A DNA stretch of 44,610 nucleotides, taken from positions 1-44,610 of the forward strand of contig JAFRBA010000037.1 in assembly GCA_017405115.1 (NCBI GenBank), given 5' to 3'. The notes under the pieces are model-generated. The model was given only the letters and a program-made list of their open reading frames with translations. It was not told the origin of the DNA and ran no database searches. The number at the start of each line of letters is the position of its first letter. Positions within the stretch are counted from its first letter, which is position 1. The stretch is from Kiritimatiellia bacterium (GTDB lineage Bacteria; Verrucomicrobiota; Kiritimatiellia; RFP12; UBA1067). The position numbers and the translations under genes are program-made. Positions 1 to 9,222 of the stretch are shown here, piece by piece.

Positions 1-90
1 CGGCCATGCCGAATGTGGACTTTATCCAATGAAACATGGCTTGCCGTCGCAAACGGCGGTAAATGGCGTAGCTCACCCGGAGGAAGATTT

Positions 91-147
91 CCTGATAATC
101 CTAATTTCCTGATAACCCAGCTTATCAGGAATTCCTGATAAGCTGGG
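91..147. promoter_or_regulatory. 32-bp perfect palindrome preceded by CCTGATAA repeats
   Basis: Positions 116-147 form a perfect 32-bp palindrome: a CCCAGCTTATCAGG arm, AATT centre, CCTGATAAGCTGGG arm. The core word CCTGATAA also occurs at 91 and 108 in direct orientation, so the word appears three times direct and once inverted within 57 bp. It ends 4 bp before the ATG of the LamG gene. Its size and perfect symmetry suit an operator or a strong RNA hairpin; there is no following T-tract to support a terminator. Confidence 0.6.
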
Positions 148-151
148 GGAT

Positions 152-793
152 ATGCGCACGCCGCACCCCTCCGGCCTTGTCCACCGCTGGTCGTTCACGG
201 ACGGCTTCGCCGATTCCGTCGGCAACGTCGCGCCGTTGAAGTCCGACAACGCCACTGTCGAGGACGGGCACGTAGCCCTGCAGTCCGGCTCGCCCCTCGA
301 ATTCCCTGCGGGAACGGTCCCCCTCGTGCCGTTCACGATTCAGGTCTGGGCATCGGCGACTGAAAAGGGGCTTGGCGCCGGCGATGATTATATCTTCAAG
401 CTTACGCCGTCGGCTGAGGGCAAGAACGACAGCGTGTTTTGGCGGTGGACGGCAACAAAGAAATGGTTTTCCAGATTTGGAGCCTTTGGCAAGGAGCAGA
501 ATTGCTACGCCGAAAACGGATACCTTCTCACCGGCAAGCCCAGTCTCTACACACTTACGGCGGAGAAGGACGGCAAGGGTATGCTGCTCAAGTTCTATCG
601 TGATGACACTGTCTACGGAACCATGAAAACCGAATTCGCGTTGAAGAAGCCACCGGCGCTCGTCCTCGGCGGATTCGTCACCCCGACCTACGACGAAGTC
701 CGCATCTACTCCCGCGCCCTCCCCCACGCCGAAATCATCACCTCCCTCAACGAAGGCCCCGAAAAAGTGCCGGAGCTGGGGAAGGGGAAGTGA
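152..793 (+). CDS. LamG/concanavalin A-like domain protein, probably a fragment
   Basis: 213 residues that are almost entirely one LamG-type jelly-roll: it opens with GLVHRWSFTDGFADSVG, as these domains do, and closes with YDEVRIYSRALPHAEI, the usual last strand before a linker. Such domains bind glycans or mediate adhesion in exported proteins. No signal peptide is present, and the reading frame is closed upstream by a TAA at 113, so the gene as it stands would make a cytoplasmic lectin domain. It may therefore be a remnant of a larger exported protein. A GGGGA at 145-149 is a weak ribosome site, and it overlaps the end of the palindrome. The giant surface protein follows 41 bp downstream. 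Confidence 0.6.
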   Translation: MRTPHPSGLVHRWSFTDGFADSVGNVAPLKSDNATVEDGHVALQSGSPLEFPAGTVPLVPFTIQVWASATEKGLGAGDDYIFKLTPSAEGKNDSVFWRWTATKKWFSRFGAFGKEQNCYAENGYLLTGKPSLYTLTAEKDGKGMLLKFYRDDTVYGTMKTEFALKKPPALVLGGFVTPTYDEVRIYSRALPHAEIITSLNEGPEKVPELGKGK

Positions 794-834
794 ATTTTGC
801 ACGGTTGTGTGCGCAATAATCAAGGAGGAATGAG

Positions 835-3800
835 ATGAGAAGACCGCTTACCGTATTATCGCTATGTTTGATGAGTGTAGCTTGTGCGCGTTCGGTGCTT
901 GCCGCATTTGATTTTGCCGATGGGGAAACTGGGTCGCGCATAGTTCAAAAGGATGATACGGCGGCGGTTTTTGAGATACAGCTCGCTGGCGACGAGGCTT
1001 GGACGGCCACGACCGACGTTCCTTCGACTGACGGTGGGTGGATAAATCTTCGCCGCAAGCAGGGAACTGATTGTTCAAGGCCGGCAACATACAAGGTTTT
1101 GCACAATTACTCTACCGATGTTCGAGTCGGTCACATATACGTCAATGGGTTGACATACACTGTTACGCAGTTGGGATATGGGGCGACGCTCTCTCCATCG
1201 GGCAATGTCTCCATCCCCGCAGCGGGAACGATTGCAGAAGGTCAGATATCATTCTCAATAGAGCCTGCAACGGATGGTGCGAGGGAAATCGCATGGACCG
1301 CTACCTCCGATTCTGACTGGGTTACTGTTAGACCTTCCAGAGGCGATGGAGACAGTACGGTTTACTACAGCGTTGACGAGAATACTTCCGAGTCTGAACG
1401 CATTGCTACGCTGACAATTGCCGGTCAGCAAATCTTGCTCACGCAAAGCGGGGCGGAAATAGTCGATCCTAACGCCAACAAGGTTTGGCTTGTTCCGGAG
1501 ACTGCGATAACTTGGCCATGCCCTGCAAAGGAGTTTGACGTTTCGTTGGTAACGGGCAATGATGTCAATTGGACCGCTGCGTCAGATGCGGAGTGGATCG
1601 TGATAACGACCTCCAGGACAGGAACAGGCAGCAGCGTCATGCACGTGTCGTTGCCAGAAAACAGGAGCGTCTTGTCGCGGTCCGGCAAGATAACCGTCAA
1701 CAATGCCGAACTGACGGTCATACAACGAGGAACGACCGACTTCGCGATGACGCTTGATCCGCAGGTTTCTACATTTTCCTATGGCGGGGCTATTTCGAAT
1801 GTTTCTGTGGCGGCCTCGCAAGACATGTCTTGGACGGCCAAAAGTTCAATGCCGTGGGTAAGGATCACATCAGGTAGTTCTGGCGCAGGATCGGGGAACG
1901 TGAGATATGTCGTGAGTGCGAACCCCACTTTGCAGGAGCGTACCGCCGAGATTGAAGTCGAGGCGTGGATTCCATACCCGGAAATTGATATTGCTCGCGG
2001 GTTGACGCAATGGAAAGACGAAAATTGGATCAAGTGGACGGCTTTCAATGATCCATCCGTGCGAGATGCCGACGTTCAGGGCTGCACGGAAGGCGTTTGG
2101 TTCCGCGTAAATGAGACAAATGCTCTTAACCGACTTTTCGACTTAAACAATGGCGCGGCGGCGCTTTACGTTCAGGAGTTTCAGAACCGTCTTGTGTATG
2201 ATGCTCCCGACGGCAGCATCATTGACCTTGGATTTTCCGTTGCGACCAATGTCACATACGATCTCTTCCTTGTAACGACGCCGACAACAACGGCCATCTA
2301 CGGCGGCATTCATGACAGCGGCGTCTATCGGCATCTTTACACCGACAATCGTTCGCTGCGTATCACAAATTATAAGCACACGACAAAACCATCCGAGGAT
2401 TGGCTTGTCAAGGGTGATGCCTCGGCGCAGGCGTATTACTTCTGGAATCGCCCGTTGACAGCGACCGAATTGCTAAACTTCCCGTCAGACGCGCCGCACA
2501 TCCCGACTGCAACGGGCGATGTGTATTCAACGCTTTATAGTCACGCGCCAATGGATCGTTTCCGTGTGCGAAAGGCAGATGGAATAGAAGAGACATTGTC
2601 GGTAGCAAACGTCATAACAACTTCTGGACGTGACGGACTTCACTATCAGGCATTATCTGGAAATGAAATTCAAGCTGAGCATCTACTTAGGGTCATAGGG
2701 CATGACCCGTATTCATGGTTTGACGCAAAGGATTTTTCGAGCATTACCCAGCGATTTACATCACGGTCTCCAGATGGAATTCATACTTCTTATGTTGAAC
2801 CACGGAGTATTTGCTCTATTTCACTTTGGATAAAATGCAATTTAGTACATGGTGAGGGGTTGACATTGTTCAATATATTACGCACAAGTGGAACAGCTTC
2901 GTATGGCTATATCAATGATTGGCGTTACTACAAAACAGCTCAATTGAAATTAGGTATGGATGCCTACAACCTCCAAGTCTCTTCCAACGGTTTCAGTTTC
3001 GTTGAAAACTCCGTCAAGTCTGCCGACTTCGGCGGCGACAAGTTGAAGCAGGGCAAGTGGCACATGTTGACGGTGACATCGAATGGATCCAAGATGACGA
3101 TGTACCTTGACGGCGAGGACATCGGCACGATGGCTCTTGCTGGAGGATATGATTATTTCTGCCTTGATTCCTGGTGCGCATATGGCAATGATGGTAAGAT
3201 TGTCTTTGACGACATCAAGACATTTACATCGTGCCTGACGACGGATCAAATCAACGAAATCTATAACCTTGAAAAACCGCTAAAGCACACATTGACGATT
3301 ACACAAGGAATTGCTCCGGCATCGCTTTCCGACACAACCATTGAATGTTCTTCAAAGATCACGTCGAAGGCCGTTTCATTGTCACTGCCGGCGCCGAATA
3401 TCGCATGGACAGCAGAGCCACAGGTGGATTGGATTACGCCGAGTCCAGCATCGGGAACGGGTCCCGCTGAGATTACTTTGACCATTGCCAAAAATCCCGA
3501 GACAAGCGACAGGACGGGCGTAATCGTCATTGGCGGCATCCCCGTGACAGTCCATCAGCGCCGCGCCGGAATTGCCGTTCCTTATGATGTGATCGTTGCG
3601 GACTACGATGGTGAAACGATGTATGTTCCGATTGACGCAGACGATGATGAAACGCATTGGATTGTCGAGGATTATCCAGACGATTGGATGTATGTAATCG
3701 ACGAAGACGGATATGGAAGCATGGACATGGAGTTTGATGTCGATGAAATGGGGCAGGGCGTCTCCTTGTCTGCCCGTGTAGGTGCGATTACCGTGTCAGG

Positions 3801-6800
3801 GCAGAAGTTCTATGTAGTGCAGCGTGATTATGTCCCAGAGATCGAGTCGCATGCCGTTACCTCAAGATGGAATACTGCCGGCGGTTCAATTCAGGTGACA
3901 ACAGGGTATGGCATTGAATATTGGGAGGCGGTATCTGATTCGGATTGGATTACAATCACGCAGGGTGATAGCGGCGTTGGCAGCGGTGTAGTGACGTACA
4001 CGCTTGCCGAAAACGATACTGGAAAAGACCGTGTAGGACGAATCATCATAGCCGGTGAAGTCTGCTTTATTACGCAGAGGTGTCCCCCTGTCTTGACGGG
4101 ACTTGAGATCGCAGGCGTCGACTCGCTGCTTGCGGGCGACTCTGCAAATTATTCGGCGCGGCTGATATATTCGGATGACACATCCGTTCTTGCAGAGTCC
4201 GTCGCATGGACTGTTGCCGATTCGACAGTCGCGACGGTTGACGTCCAAGGTGCTGTGACGGCAGGGAACTCTGCCGGCAATGTAGTGCTGTCAGCCTCAT
4301 GCACCGCAGATGGGAAGGAATGGACTGCGTCAAAGCAGGTTGAAGTTCTCTCCAAGCCGACTGCATTGTCAATTGAAGTGGGTCAAGAGTTGATCTGCCC
4401 TGGATGGACGCTGGAAGTTGAGTTTAATGTGACCTATATTGACGGAACTGTTGAGAAAGTGAACCCGCAAGTGTCGATTTCCGGTAATGCGGCGATGGAT
4501 GTCGATGGGTTTCTCGTGATTGGCTCAACAGCGGGGAATGTGACGGTGAATGCCACATATACCGAAAACGGGGTGACAGTTCAGGCGGCAAAGACCGTTT
4601 CTGTGCGCCCGCCCATAACCGTAAACGAGGCCCTTGGCGATTCTTCATTGGTGTTTGCAGATGGTGGAGATTCAGCATGGCAAGTCGATCCTTGGCGTGC
4701 GCATGACCAGACGTTCTCCGTGAAATCGGGAATGATTCAAGCCAACCAGACCAGCGATCTCATGACTCAAGTTGACGGAGCGGGTGTGCTGTCGTTCTGG
4801 GTCAGAACGTCAACGGCGGAGCATCCTTCGGATGCCGCGTTCCAGTTGTTTGTGGATGGGACGCTTGCCGTCGAGTTGTCCGGCCAGACCGACTGGACGA
4901 ATATCGTTCATGAGATAACGACATACGATTTCCACGATATCGTTTGGCGCTATACGAAGGGGGCGTTTTCTGGGCACGAGAATGAGGACGCCGTTTGGAT
5001 TGATGAAGTCCTGTGGATTCCTGGTCCGCCGGACCCGTTGCCGCGCGTAGATGCTGATTCTGAAGTTGATGAAGCGCTCGAAGGTTCCGCAGATGCCAAT
5101 CTCGCCGCGAACATTACAAGCAAGACTGAGTACAATGCCTATCGCGCATGGGTGAACAGAAAAGGCTTTGCACATCAAACGGTAAAAGTTGCGCCTAAGT
5201 CGTGGCTTTCGTATGCGCTGGACGCAAGCGTGCTTATAGACAAGCAATTCAGAAAGGGCGATCTGTCAATCGACATGTTCGCGCCATACGCAGCGGGTGG
5301 ATTCCTGTTTGAACTCGGACTCAATGGCGTAGACATCGGTGACGAGGCAACGGCTGCAAATCTTGCAAAAGTCTTTGGCGTCGAAGGTGCGACTTCGCTT
5401 GATGGCAATGACTTCTCGTCCGATAATGTGTCATTCTCGTTTGGCGCACCAAACGATGGCAAGGCAACGATAGTGGCCGAACCAAAGGACGGGAATGCGG
5501 AATCGTTCTTCTTGCGCGCAACGATGAGAGACTTCTACGACGATGTTCCAGTCGTGTCGCTGCGCCTGAACGGCGGAGGAAGTCTCAATGGAGCATCGGA
5601 TGAACTACTTGTTGACCGCGACGCCGAATATGCCACTCTGCCAACTCCGACGCGCACGGGGTACGCCTTTGACGGCTGGTTCACGAAGGCGACTGGCGGC
5701 ACAAAAGTGACCGGCACAACCACCATAACTACAAACTCATCCCACGCGCTATACGCCCATTGGACGCCAAACACCTACACCATCACTTTCGAGCCTAACG
5801 GCGGCAGCGTCTCGCCGTCGTCAAAGACGGTGACTTACGGATCGACTTATGGAACGCTGCCGACACCGACACGCGATGGCTACGTTTTCGCTGGCTGGTA
5901 TACTGCGTCTGTCGGTGGGGTAACTGTTGCGGGTTCAACTTCCGTTGCAACTGCCGCCGCCCACACGTTATACGCCCATTGGAATGAACCAATATCATAT
6001 ACCGTCACATTTAATCCAAACGGCGGCAGTGTATCGACGACATCTAAAACAGTTACTTACGGGGCGACTTACGGTACATTGCCTAACCCCATGCGTACAG
6101 GTTACACATTCGCTGGCTGGTACACTGCCTCCAGCGGTGGCACTAAGGTGACCTCAACAACTTCCGTCACATCTTCTACCGCCCATCTGCTCTATGCCCA
6201 CTGGACGGCAAAAACCTATACCGTAACTTTCGACCCCAATGGCGGTAGCGTTTCGCCGACATCAAAGACTGTTACGTATGGGGTGACGTATGGCATGCTG
6301 CCTACACCAACTAACACTGGCTACGCTTTCGCGGGCTGGTATACGGATGGTGATGTACATGTTGCAGAAGATACAGTAGTTGAAACAACTGATAATCATA
6401 CGTTACATGCAGTATGGTGTGAGTTCAGTTTGGTGGATGATGGTGCCATCATTACAAAATGGGCTAATGCGTCTGGGGCGATAACCGTTCCATCAAAAGT
6501 TGAAAGCCATACTGTTGTAGGTGTCGGGAATAATGCATTCTACAATTGCTACAGGCTTACGAACGTGACGATACCGGACGGCGTGACGCGCATCGGGAAT
6601 TATGCATTCAGAGGTTGCAGCCGTCTTGCGAGCGTGATAATACCGAATAGCGTCACGAGTATTGGAAAATGGGCATTTTGTGAATGCAGTAGCCTTACGA
6701 ACACGATAATCCTGAACAGAGTCACTAACATCGAGCCTTTCACGTTTTACGGTTGCAACGGCCTTACGAATGTAGCAATTCCAGACAGCGTCATGAGCAT

Positions 6801-7335
6801 CGGGGACCATGCGTTTTACGGTTGTAGCAGCCTTACGAACGCAATAATACTGAATAGTGTCACTAACATCGGGGATTATGCGTTCGCTGATTGCAGCTGT
6901 CTTACTAGAGTGACGATACCGTCCAGCGTGACGAGTATCGGGACTTATGCGTTCTACAAATGCAAAGGATTGGTAGATGAATATGGATTTGTGATAGTTC
7001 ATAATGTTCTCTATAACTATTATGGGACAAATGAGATTGTAGCGATTCCCAATAGCGTTACAAGTATTGAGGGGTCGGCGTTCTTTGGCCTTAGCGGCCT
7101 TACGAGTGTAACAATACCGAACAGTGTCACGAGTATCGGGACGTCTGCGTTTAACGGTTGCAGCGGTCTTACTTCTGTGACAATACCGAATAGCGTCAAG
7201 AGCATTGGTAATAGAGTTTTTAATCGCTGTACTTTGTTAAGTTATGCGCGAATTCCAAAATCATTAAAGGGAAAATTTGATGAATCAAGTGTCTTTTCGG
7301 ATTGTTCGTCTAACCTTGTCATTGAGTATTACTGA
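835..7335 (+). CDS. Giant exported mosaic protein: BACON, LamG, Big_2, InlB-type and BspA LRR repeats
   Basis: 2166 residues with a strong AAGGAGGA site at 822-829 and a signal peptide (about 1-23, cleaved after LAA). Rough domain order: BACON-like Ig domains at about 30-110, 115-207, 217-300 and 301-380; a LamG region 385-820; BACON 826-914 and two BACON-like modules to 1083; two bacterial Ig-like (Big_2) domains 1085-1260; a jelly-roll-like segment 1262-1395; a module typical of large PVC surface proteins (SWLSYALDA, LAKVFGVEG) 1400-1575; four Listeria-Bacteroides (InlB B-type) repeats of about 70 residues 1576-1862, each with GYxFAGWYT and LYAHW; and BspA-like leucine-rich repeats (IPNSVTSIG, AFxxC) 1885-2150. 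No membrane anchor or autotransporter domain is visible at the C-terminus. A role in adhesion or glycan binding is inferred. The 3' LRR part is visibly richer in AT than the rest, which suggests later acquisition. Confidence 0.85.
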   Translation: MRRPLTVLSLCLMSVACARSVLAAFDFADGETGSRIVQKDDTAAVFEIQLAGDEAWTATTDVPSTDGGWINLRRKQGTDCSRPATYKVLHNYSTDVRVGHIYVNGLTYTVTQLGYGATLSPSGNVSIPAAGTIAEGQISFSIEPATDGAREIAWTATSDSDWVTVRPSRGDGDSTVYYSVDENTSESERIATLTIAGQQILLTQSGAEIVDPNANKVWLVPETAITWPCPAKEFDVSLVTGNDVNWTAASDAEWIVITTSRTGTGSSVMHVSLPENRSVLSRSGKITVNNAELTVIQRGTTDFAMTLDPQVSTFSYGGAISNVSVAASQDMSWTAKSSMPWVRITSGSSGAGSGNVRYVVSANPTLQERTAEIEVEAWIPYPEIDIARGLTQWKDENWIKWTAFNDPSVRDADVQGCTEGVWFRVNETNALNRLFDLNNGAAALYVQEFQNRLVYDAPDGSIIDLGFSVATNVTYDLFLVTTPTTTAIYGGIHDSGVYRHLYTDNRSLRITNYKHTTKPSEDWLVKGDASAQAYYFWNRPLTATELLNFPSDAPHIPTATGDVYSTLYSHAPMDRFRVRKADGIEETLSVANVITTSGRDGLHYQALSGNEIQAEHLLRVIGHDPYSWFDAKDFSSITQRFTSRSPDGIHTSYVEPRSICSISLWIKCNLVHGEGLTLFNILRTSGTASYGYINDWRYYKTAQLKLGMDAYNLQVSSNGFSFVENSVKSADFGGDKLKQGKWHMLTVTSNGSKMTMYLDGEDIGTMALAGGYDYFCLDSWCAYGNDGKIVFDDIKTFTSCLTTDQINEIYNLEKPLKHTLTITQGIAPASLSDTTIECSSKITSKAVSLSLPAPNIAWTAEPQVDWITPSPASGTGPAEITLTIAKNPETSDRTGVIVIGGIPVTVHQRRAGIAVPYDVIVADYDGETMYVPIDADDDETHWIVEDYPDDWMYVIDEDGYGSMDMEFDVDEMGQGVSLSARVGAITVSGQKFYVVQRDYVPEIESHAVTSRWNTAGGSIQVTTGYGIEYWEAVSDSDWITITQGDSGVGSGVVTYTLAENDTGKDRVGRIIIAGEVCFITQRCPPVLTGLEIAGVDSLLAGDSANYSARLIYSDDTSVLAESVAWTVADSTVATVDVQGAVTAGNSAGNVVLSASCTADGKEWTASKQVEVLSKPTALSIEVGQELICPGWTLEVEFNVTYIDGTVEKVNPQVSISGNAAMDVDGFLVIGSTAGNVTVNATYTENGVTVQAAKTVSVRPPITVNEALGDSSLVFADGGDSAWQVDPWRAHDQTFSVKSGMIQANQTSDLMTQVDGAGVLSFWVRTSTAEHPSDAAFQLFVDGTLAVELSGQTDWTNIVHEITTYDFHDIVWRYTKGAFSGHENEDAVWIDEVLWIPGPPDPLPRVDADSEVDEALEGSADANLAANITSKTEYNAYRAWVNRKGFAHQTVKVAPKSWLSYALDASVLIDKQFRKGDLSIDMFAPYAAGGFLFELGLNGVDIGDEATAANLAKVFGVEGATSLDGNDFSSDNVSFSFGAPNDGKATIVAEPKDGNAESFFLRATMRDFYDDVPVVSLRLNGGGSLNGASDELLVDRDAEYATLPTPTRTGYAFDGWFTKATGGTKVTGTTTITTNSSHALYAHWTPNTYTITFEPNGGSVSPSSKTVTYGSTYGTLPTPTRDGYVFAGWYTASVGGVTVAGSTSVATAAAHTLYAHWNEPISYTVTFNPNGGSVSTTSKTVTYGATYGTLPNPMRTGYTFAGWYTASSGGTKVTSTTSVTSSTAHLLYAHWTAKTYTVTFDPNGGSVSPTSKTVTYGVTYGMLPTPTNTGYAFAGWYTDGDVHVAEDTVVETTDNHTLHAVWCEFSLVDDGAIITKWANASGAITVPSKVESHTVVGVGNNAFYNCYRLTNVTIPDGVTRIGNYAFRGCSRLASVIIPNSVTSIGKWAFCECSSLTNTIILNRVTNIEPFTFYGCNGLTNVAIPDSVMSIGDHAFYGCSSLTNAIILNSVTNIGDYAFADCSCLTRVTIPSSVTSIGTYAFYKCKGLVDEYGFVIVHNVLYNYYGTNEIVAIPNSVTSIEGSAFFGLSGLTSVTIPNSVTSIGTSAFNGCSGLTSVTIPNSVKSIGNRVFNRCTLLSYARIPKSLKGKFDESSVFSDCSSNLVIEYY
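5575..6420 (+). repeat. Four tandem InlB-type (Listeria-Bacteroides) repeats
   Basis: Within the giant protein, about 210-bp units repeat four times. Each encodes VTFxPNGGSVS near its start, GYxFAGWYT in the middle and LYAHW at its end. The DNA is also recognisably repeated, as in the tggtatactgc and gcccattgg words, so recombination could change copy number. Confidence 0.8.
6520..7240 (+). repeat. BspA-like leucine-rich repeats
   Basis: About nine units of roughly 69 bp encode the TIPNSVTSIGxxAFxxCxxL consensus. The fifth or sixth unit is interrupted by an extra loop (KGLVDEYGFVIVHN, about 6965-7060) before the pattern resumes. The repeat DNA words (cttacgaa, ataccgaa, agcgtcac) are strongly conserved. 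Confidence 0.8.
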
Positions 7336-8015
7336 TGTGGAACAGCACTATGAAATGTCCATTTACAGGCGATACGCATTGTTCTTGCGCCAGTTATAGT
7401 CCAGGGATTCGGGGGAATCCTGTTCTGATTATACTACAAGAGCCTGGTGTCGCAGAGAAGGAACTTGGGCGACCTGCGACAGGACGAACTGGTGCCAATA
7501 TTTGTCGCCTTTTCAAAAAAATGAAGCAACATGGTTGCGTTTCCTCAACAACTAATAATAACGGTTTTTGTTTTAGCAATGTCTCGATTATAAATGCACG
7601 AACAGAAGATGGACAAGTGATTTATCAGGACATGAAATATTTGGATGGCATATCAGAACTGAAAAGTAAGAGGATTGTTCTTTGCTTTGGTGAAAAGGCG
7701 GTTAGATGTTTTAAGACAATGTATCGAATGAAATACTTGAGTGAATGCGAGAAGTTGTTTTGTTTCCCGCATATTGGAACACAAGGTCTTTCACATATAA
7801 ATGTGCCGAGCAAGGAAGCTGATGAAGATCGAGAATCTACAGTGTTGCGTGAGGCGGCACGCTTCATAGAAAAACACTTATGTGGAAATGCATGTTGCTT
7901 TTTGTCAGTCCAAGAATTTCTGAGAGAAAGCAAATTCAAATGGAGAAAAGGGACTCTTCAGTATTGGGCAACGCAAGAATGGGTGCAAAAGATTTTCAAT
8001 TGTAACTATGATTAG
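7335..8015 (+). CDS. Uracil-DNA glycosylase-superfamily-like protein (first of a pair)
   Basis: 226 residues. The segment PVLIILQEPGVAEKELGRP followed by GRTGANICRLF (about residues 29-58) matches the first motif of family 4/5 uracil-DNA glycosylases (GEAPG-x-E-x-x-G-x-P-x-x-G-x-x-G). A later IVLCFGEKAV strand and an FPHIGTQGLSHIN segment sit where the family has LG-A and the HPS loop, but the HPS itself is changed, so activity is uncertain. The family removes uracil or other modified bases from DNA. The ATG shares one base with the TGA of the giant gene (TGATG); a second ATG at 7350 is an alternative start. The coding sequence is much richer in AT than most of the window, and the next gene overlaps it by 8 bp, so the two are probably co-translated and acquired together. 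Confidence 0.55.
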   Translation: MWNSTMKCPFTGDTHCSCASYSPGIRGNPVLIILQEPGVAEKELGRPATGRTGANICRLFKKMKQHGCVSSTTNNNGFCFSNVSIINARTEDGQVIYQDMKYLDGISELKSKRIVLCFGEKAVRCFKTMYRMKYLSECEKLFCFPHIGTQGLSHINVPSKEADEDRESTVLREAARFIEKHLCGNACCFLSVQEFLRESKFKWRKGTLQYWATQEWVQKIFNCNYD

Positions 8016-8922
8016 TGAAAGGGTGGAAATGCCGGACACAAAGTATTGTAAGAGAGATGTGTTGCAAAGCATCATAAATGCTTATAGTGATGCGTTTGAT
8101 GAAAATCAAAAAAACGATAGTAAGTCTCTACATGAAGAGATTGAGATCTGTAATCAGTTTTCCTCTCGCATCGCTTTGCAAATAAAGGCTAAACGCGAAT
8201 CGATTGGGAAATATGCGATTCCTTGTTATGACAGACTCTCCAAAAGGGTAAATAAGTTGAAAGACGGCAGAGAAATTATTGACAGAAGTATTCATGAAAT
8301 CAAAAATAACACCGATTTTCGAATCGTCATGATACTAGAATCGCCTGGCAGATGTGAGTATTCTGGCGTATTTCCTGGAAAAGAAAATGTAAGGCCGCAG
8401 CCGGCAAATGTCGAAAAAGGAGGAACAACAGGTCGCAATATACTTAATTCGTTTGTTCCGTCATTGGTTTGTGGTGAATTTGATAAATGGCGTATAGGGC
8501 TCATCAATCCAGTACAATACTCATGTTCCTTAGGTGGAAAACTTTCTACCGAAAGAAAGAACGAGGTCTTTACCGCACTTTTTCAGGATTCCAAGTTCGA
8601 AGCAGATTTCGTTAGACGTCTTGGTATGATGTGTCAAGTGGATAAATTCATAGTAATCAACTGTTGCACTTCGCCTAATAGCCTTTTGATTGATGATGTT
8701 CTCAAACACAAGGAGATTACGTTTATCAAAATGGCGCATCCTTCATCCACTTGCTTTATAAAACAGTGCGCTGAAAACACATTGAAGAATTGTAATAGTT
8801 GCTGTAAGACAGTTTTCTCTAAGCCCGATGGCAGGGCGTACATATCATTTGGTAGAACATTGTCTGTTGACATGTTAATCAATGCCATCCGACATAGAAC
8901 TCGACGAATTCTGTCAAAATGA
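8008..8922 (+). CDS. Second uracil-DNA glycosylase-superfamily-like protein
   Basis: 304 residues. After a helical, charged N-terminal region of about 100 residues comes FRIVMILESPGRCEYSG (about 107-123), a version of the glycosylase ESPG/GEAPG motif, then GGTTGRNIL (the G-x-x-G-x-x-L part), and FIKMAHPSS (about 244-252), which matches the HPS loop of the superfamily. The order and spacing agree with a glycosylase fold carrying insertions. Like its partner it is AT-rich. The two genes overlap, so a complex or divided activity is plausible. Defence against phages with modified or uracil DNA is one possibility, but nothing else in the window proves it. An alternative start is the ATG at 8029 (MPDTKYCK). 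Confidence 0.55.
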   Translation: MISERVEMPDTKYCKRDVLQSIINAYSDAFDENQKNDSKSLHEEIEICNQFSSRIALQIKAKRESIGKYAIPCYDRLSKRVNKLKDGREIIDRSIHEIKNNTDFRIVMILESPGRCEYSGVFPGKENVRPQPANVEKGGTTGRNILNSFVPSLVCGEFDKWRIGLINPVQYSCSLGGKLSTERKNEVFTALFQDSKFEADFVRRLGMMCQVDKFIVINCCTSPNSLLIDDVLKHKEITFIKMAHPSSTCFIKQCAENTLKNCNSCCKTVFSKPDGRAYISFGRTLSVDMLINAIRHRTRRILSK

Positions 8923-9132
8923 AACATTGATTTCTGCTCGGTGTTCACTGCGACGATCACAATGGTTAATGGTGCGCCGGTTGTCGAATGGTCGCCGAAG
9001 CTGGGCGCGGCAGAAGAGGCGCAGCGGCGGTACACCATCTACGGCAAGGCGAGTCTTGAATCTGGCGAAGCGTGGCACTCGCCGACCAACGCGCTCGACC
9101 GGTTTTTCACGGTCGAGGTGGAGTTGCGGTAG
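8923..9132 (+). pseudogene. Orphan C-terminal tail of a giant surface protein
   Basis: Directly after, and in the same frame as, the stop of the second glycosylase-like gene there is an open stretch reading VFTATITMVNGAPVVEWSP, then YTIYGKASLESGEAWHSP and ending RFFTVEVELR. This is the kind of closing module found at the C-terminus of large exported PVC proteins. The only start is a GTG at 8941 with no ribosome site, so it is unlikely to be a gene by itself. The simplest reading is that it is the severed end of a surface protein, perhaps of the giant gene upstream, with the glycosylase pair lying between. Confidence 0.5.
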
Positions 9133-9158
9133 CCGCGCATTCTAAGTCTCATTCCTCG

Positions 9159-9193
9159 GCGAACATTGCAAAGAAGGTCTTTGCAATGTTCGC
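9159..9193 (+). terminator. Perfect 15-bp stem-loop
   Basis: GCGAACATTGCAAAG at 9159-9173 pairs perfectly with 9179-9193 around the loop AAGGT. No T-run follows, so it is either a factor-dependent terminator, an RNA-stabilising hairpin, or a processing site between the surface-protein tail and the DUF1232 gene. Confidence 0.6.
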
Positions 9194-9222
9194 GGGGCGA
9201 GAATTGAAAGCGAGGTGGAGAA

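Noticed and set aside
1..138. End of an upstream gene in frame 1
   Set aside because: The frame is open from the window edge to a TGA at 136-138, but it runs into the palindrome and shows no recognisable domain, so it cannot be called.
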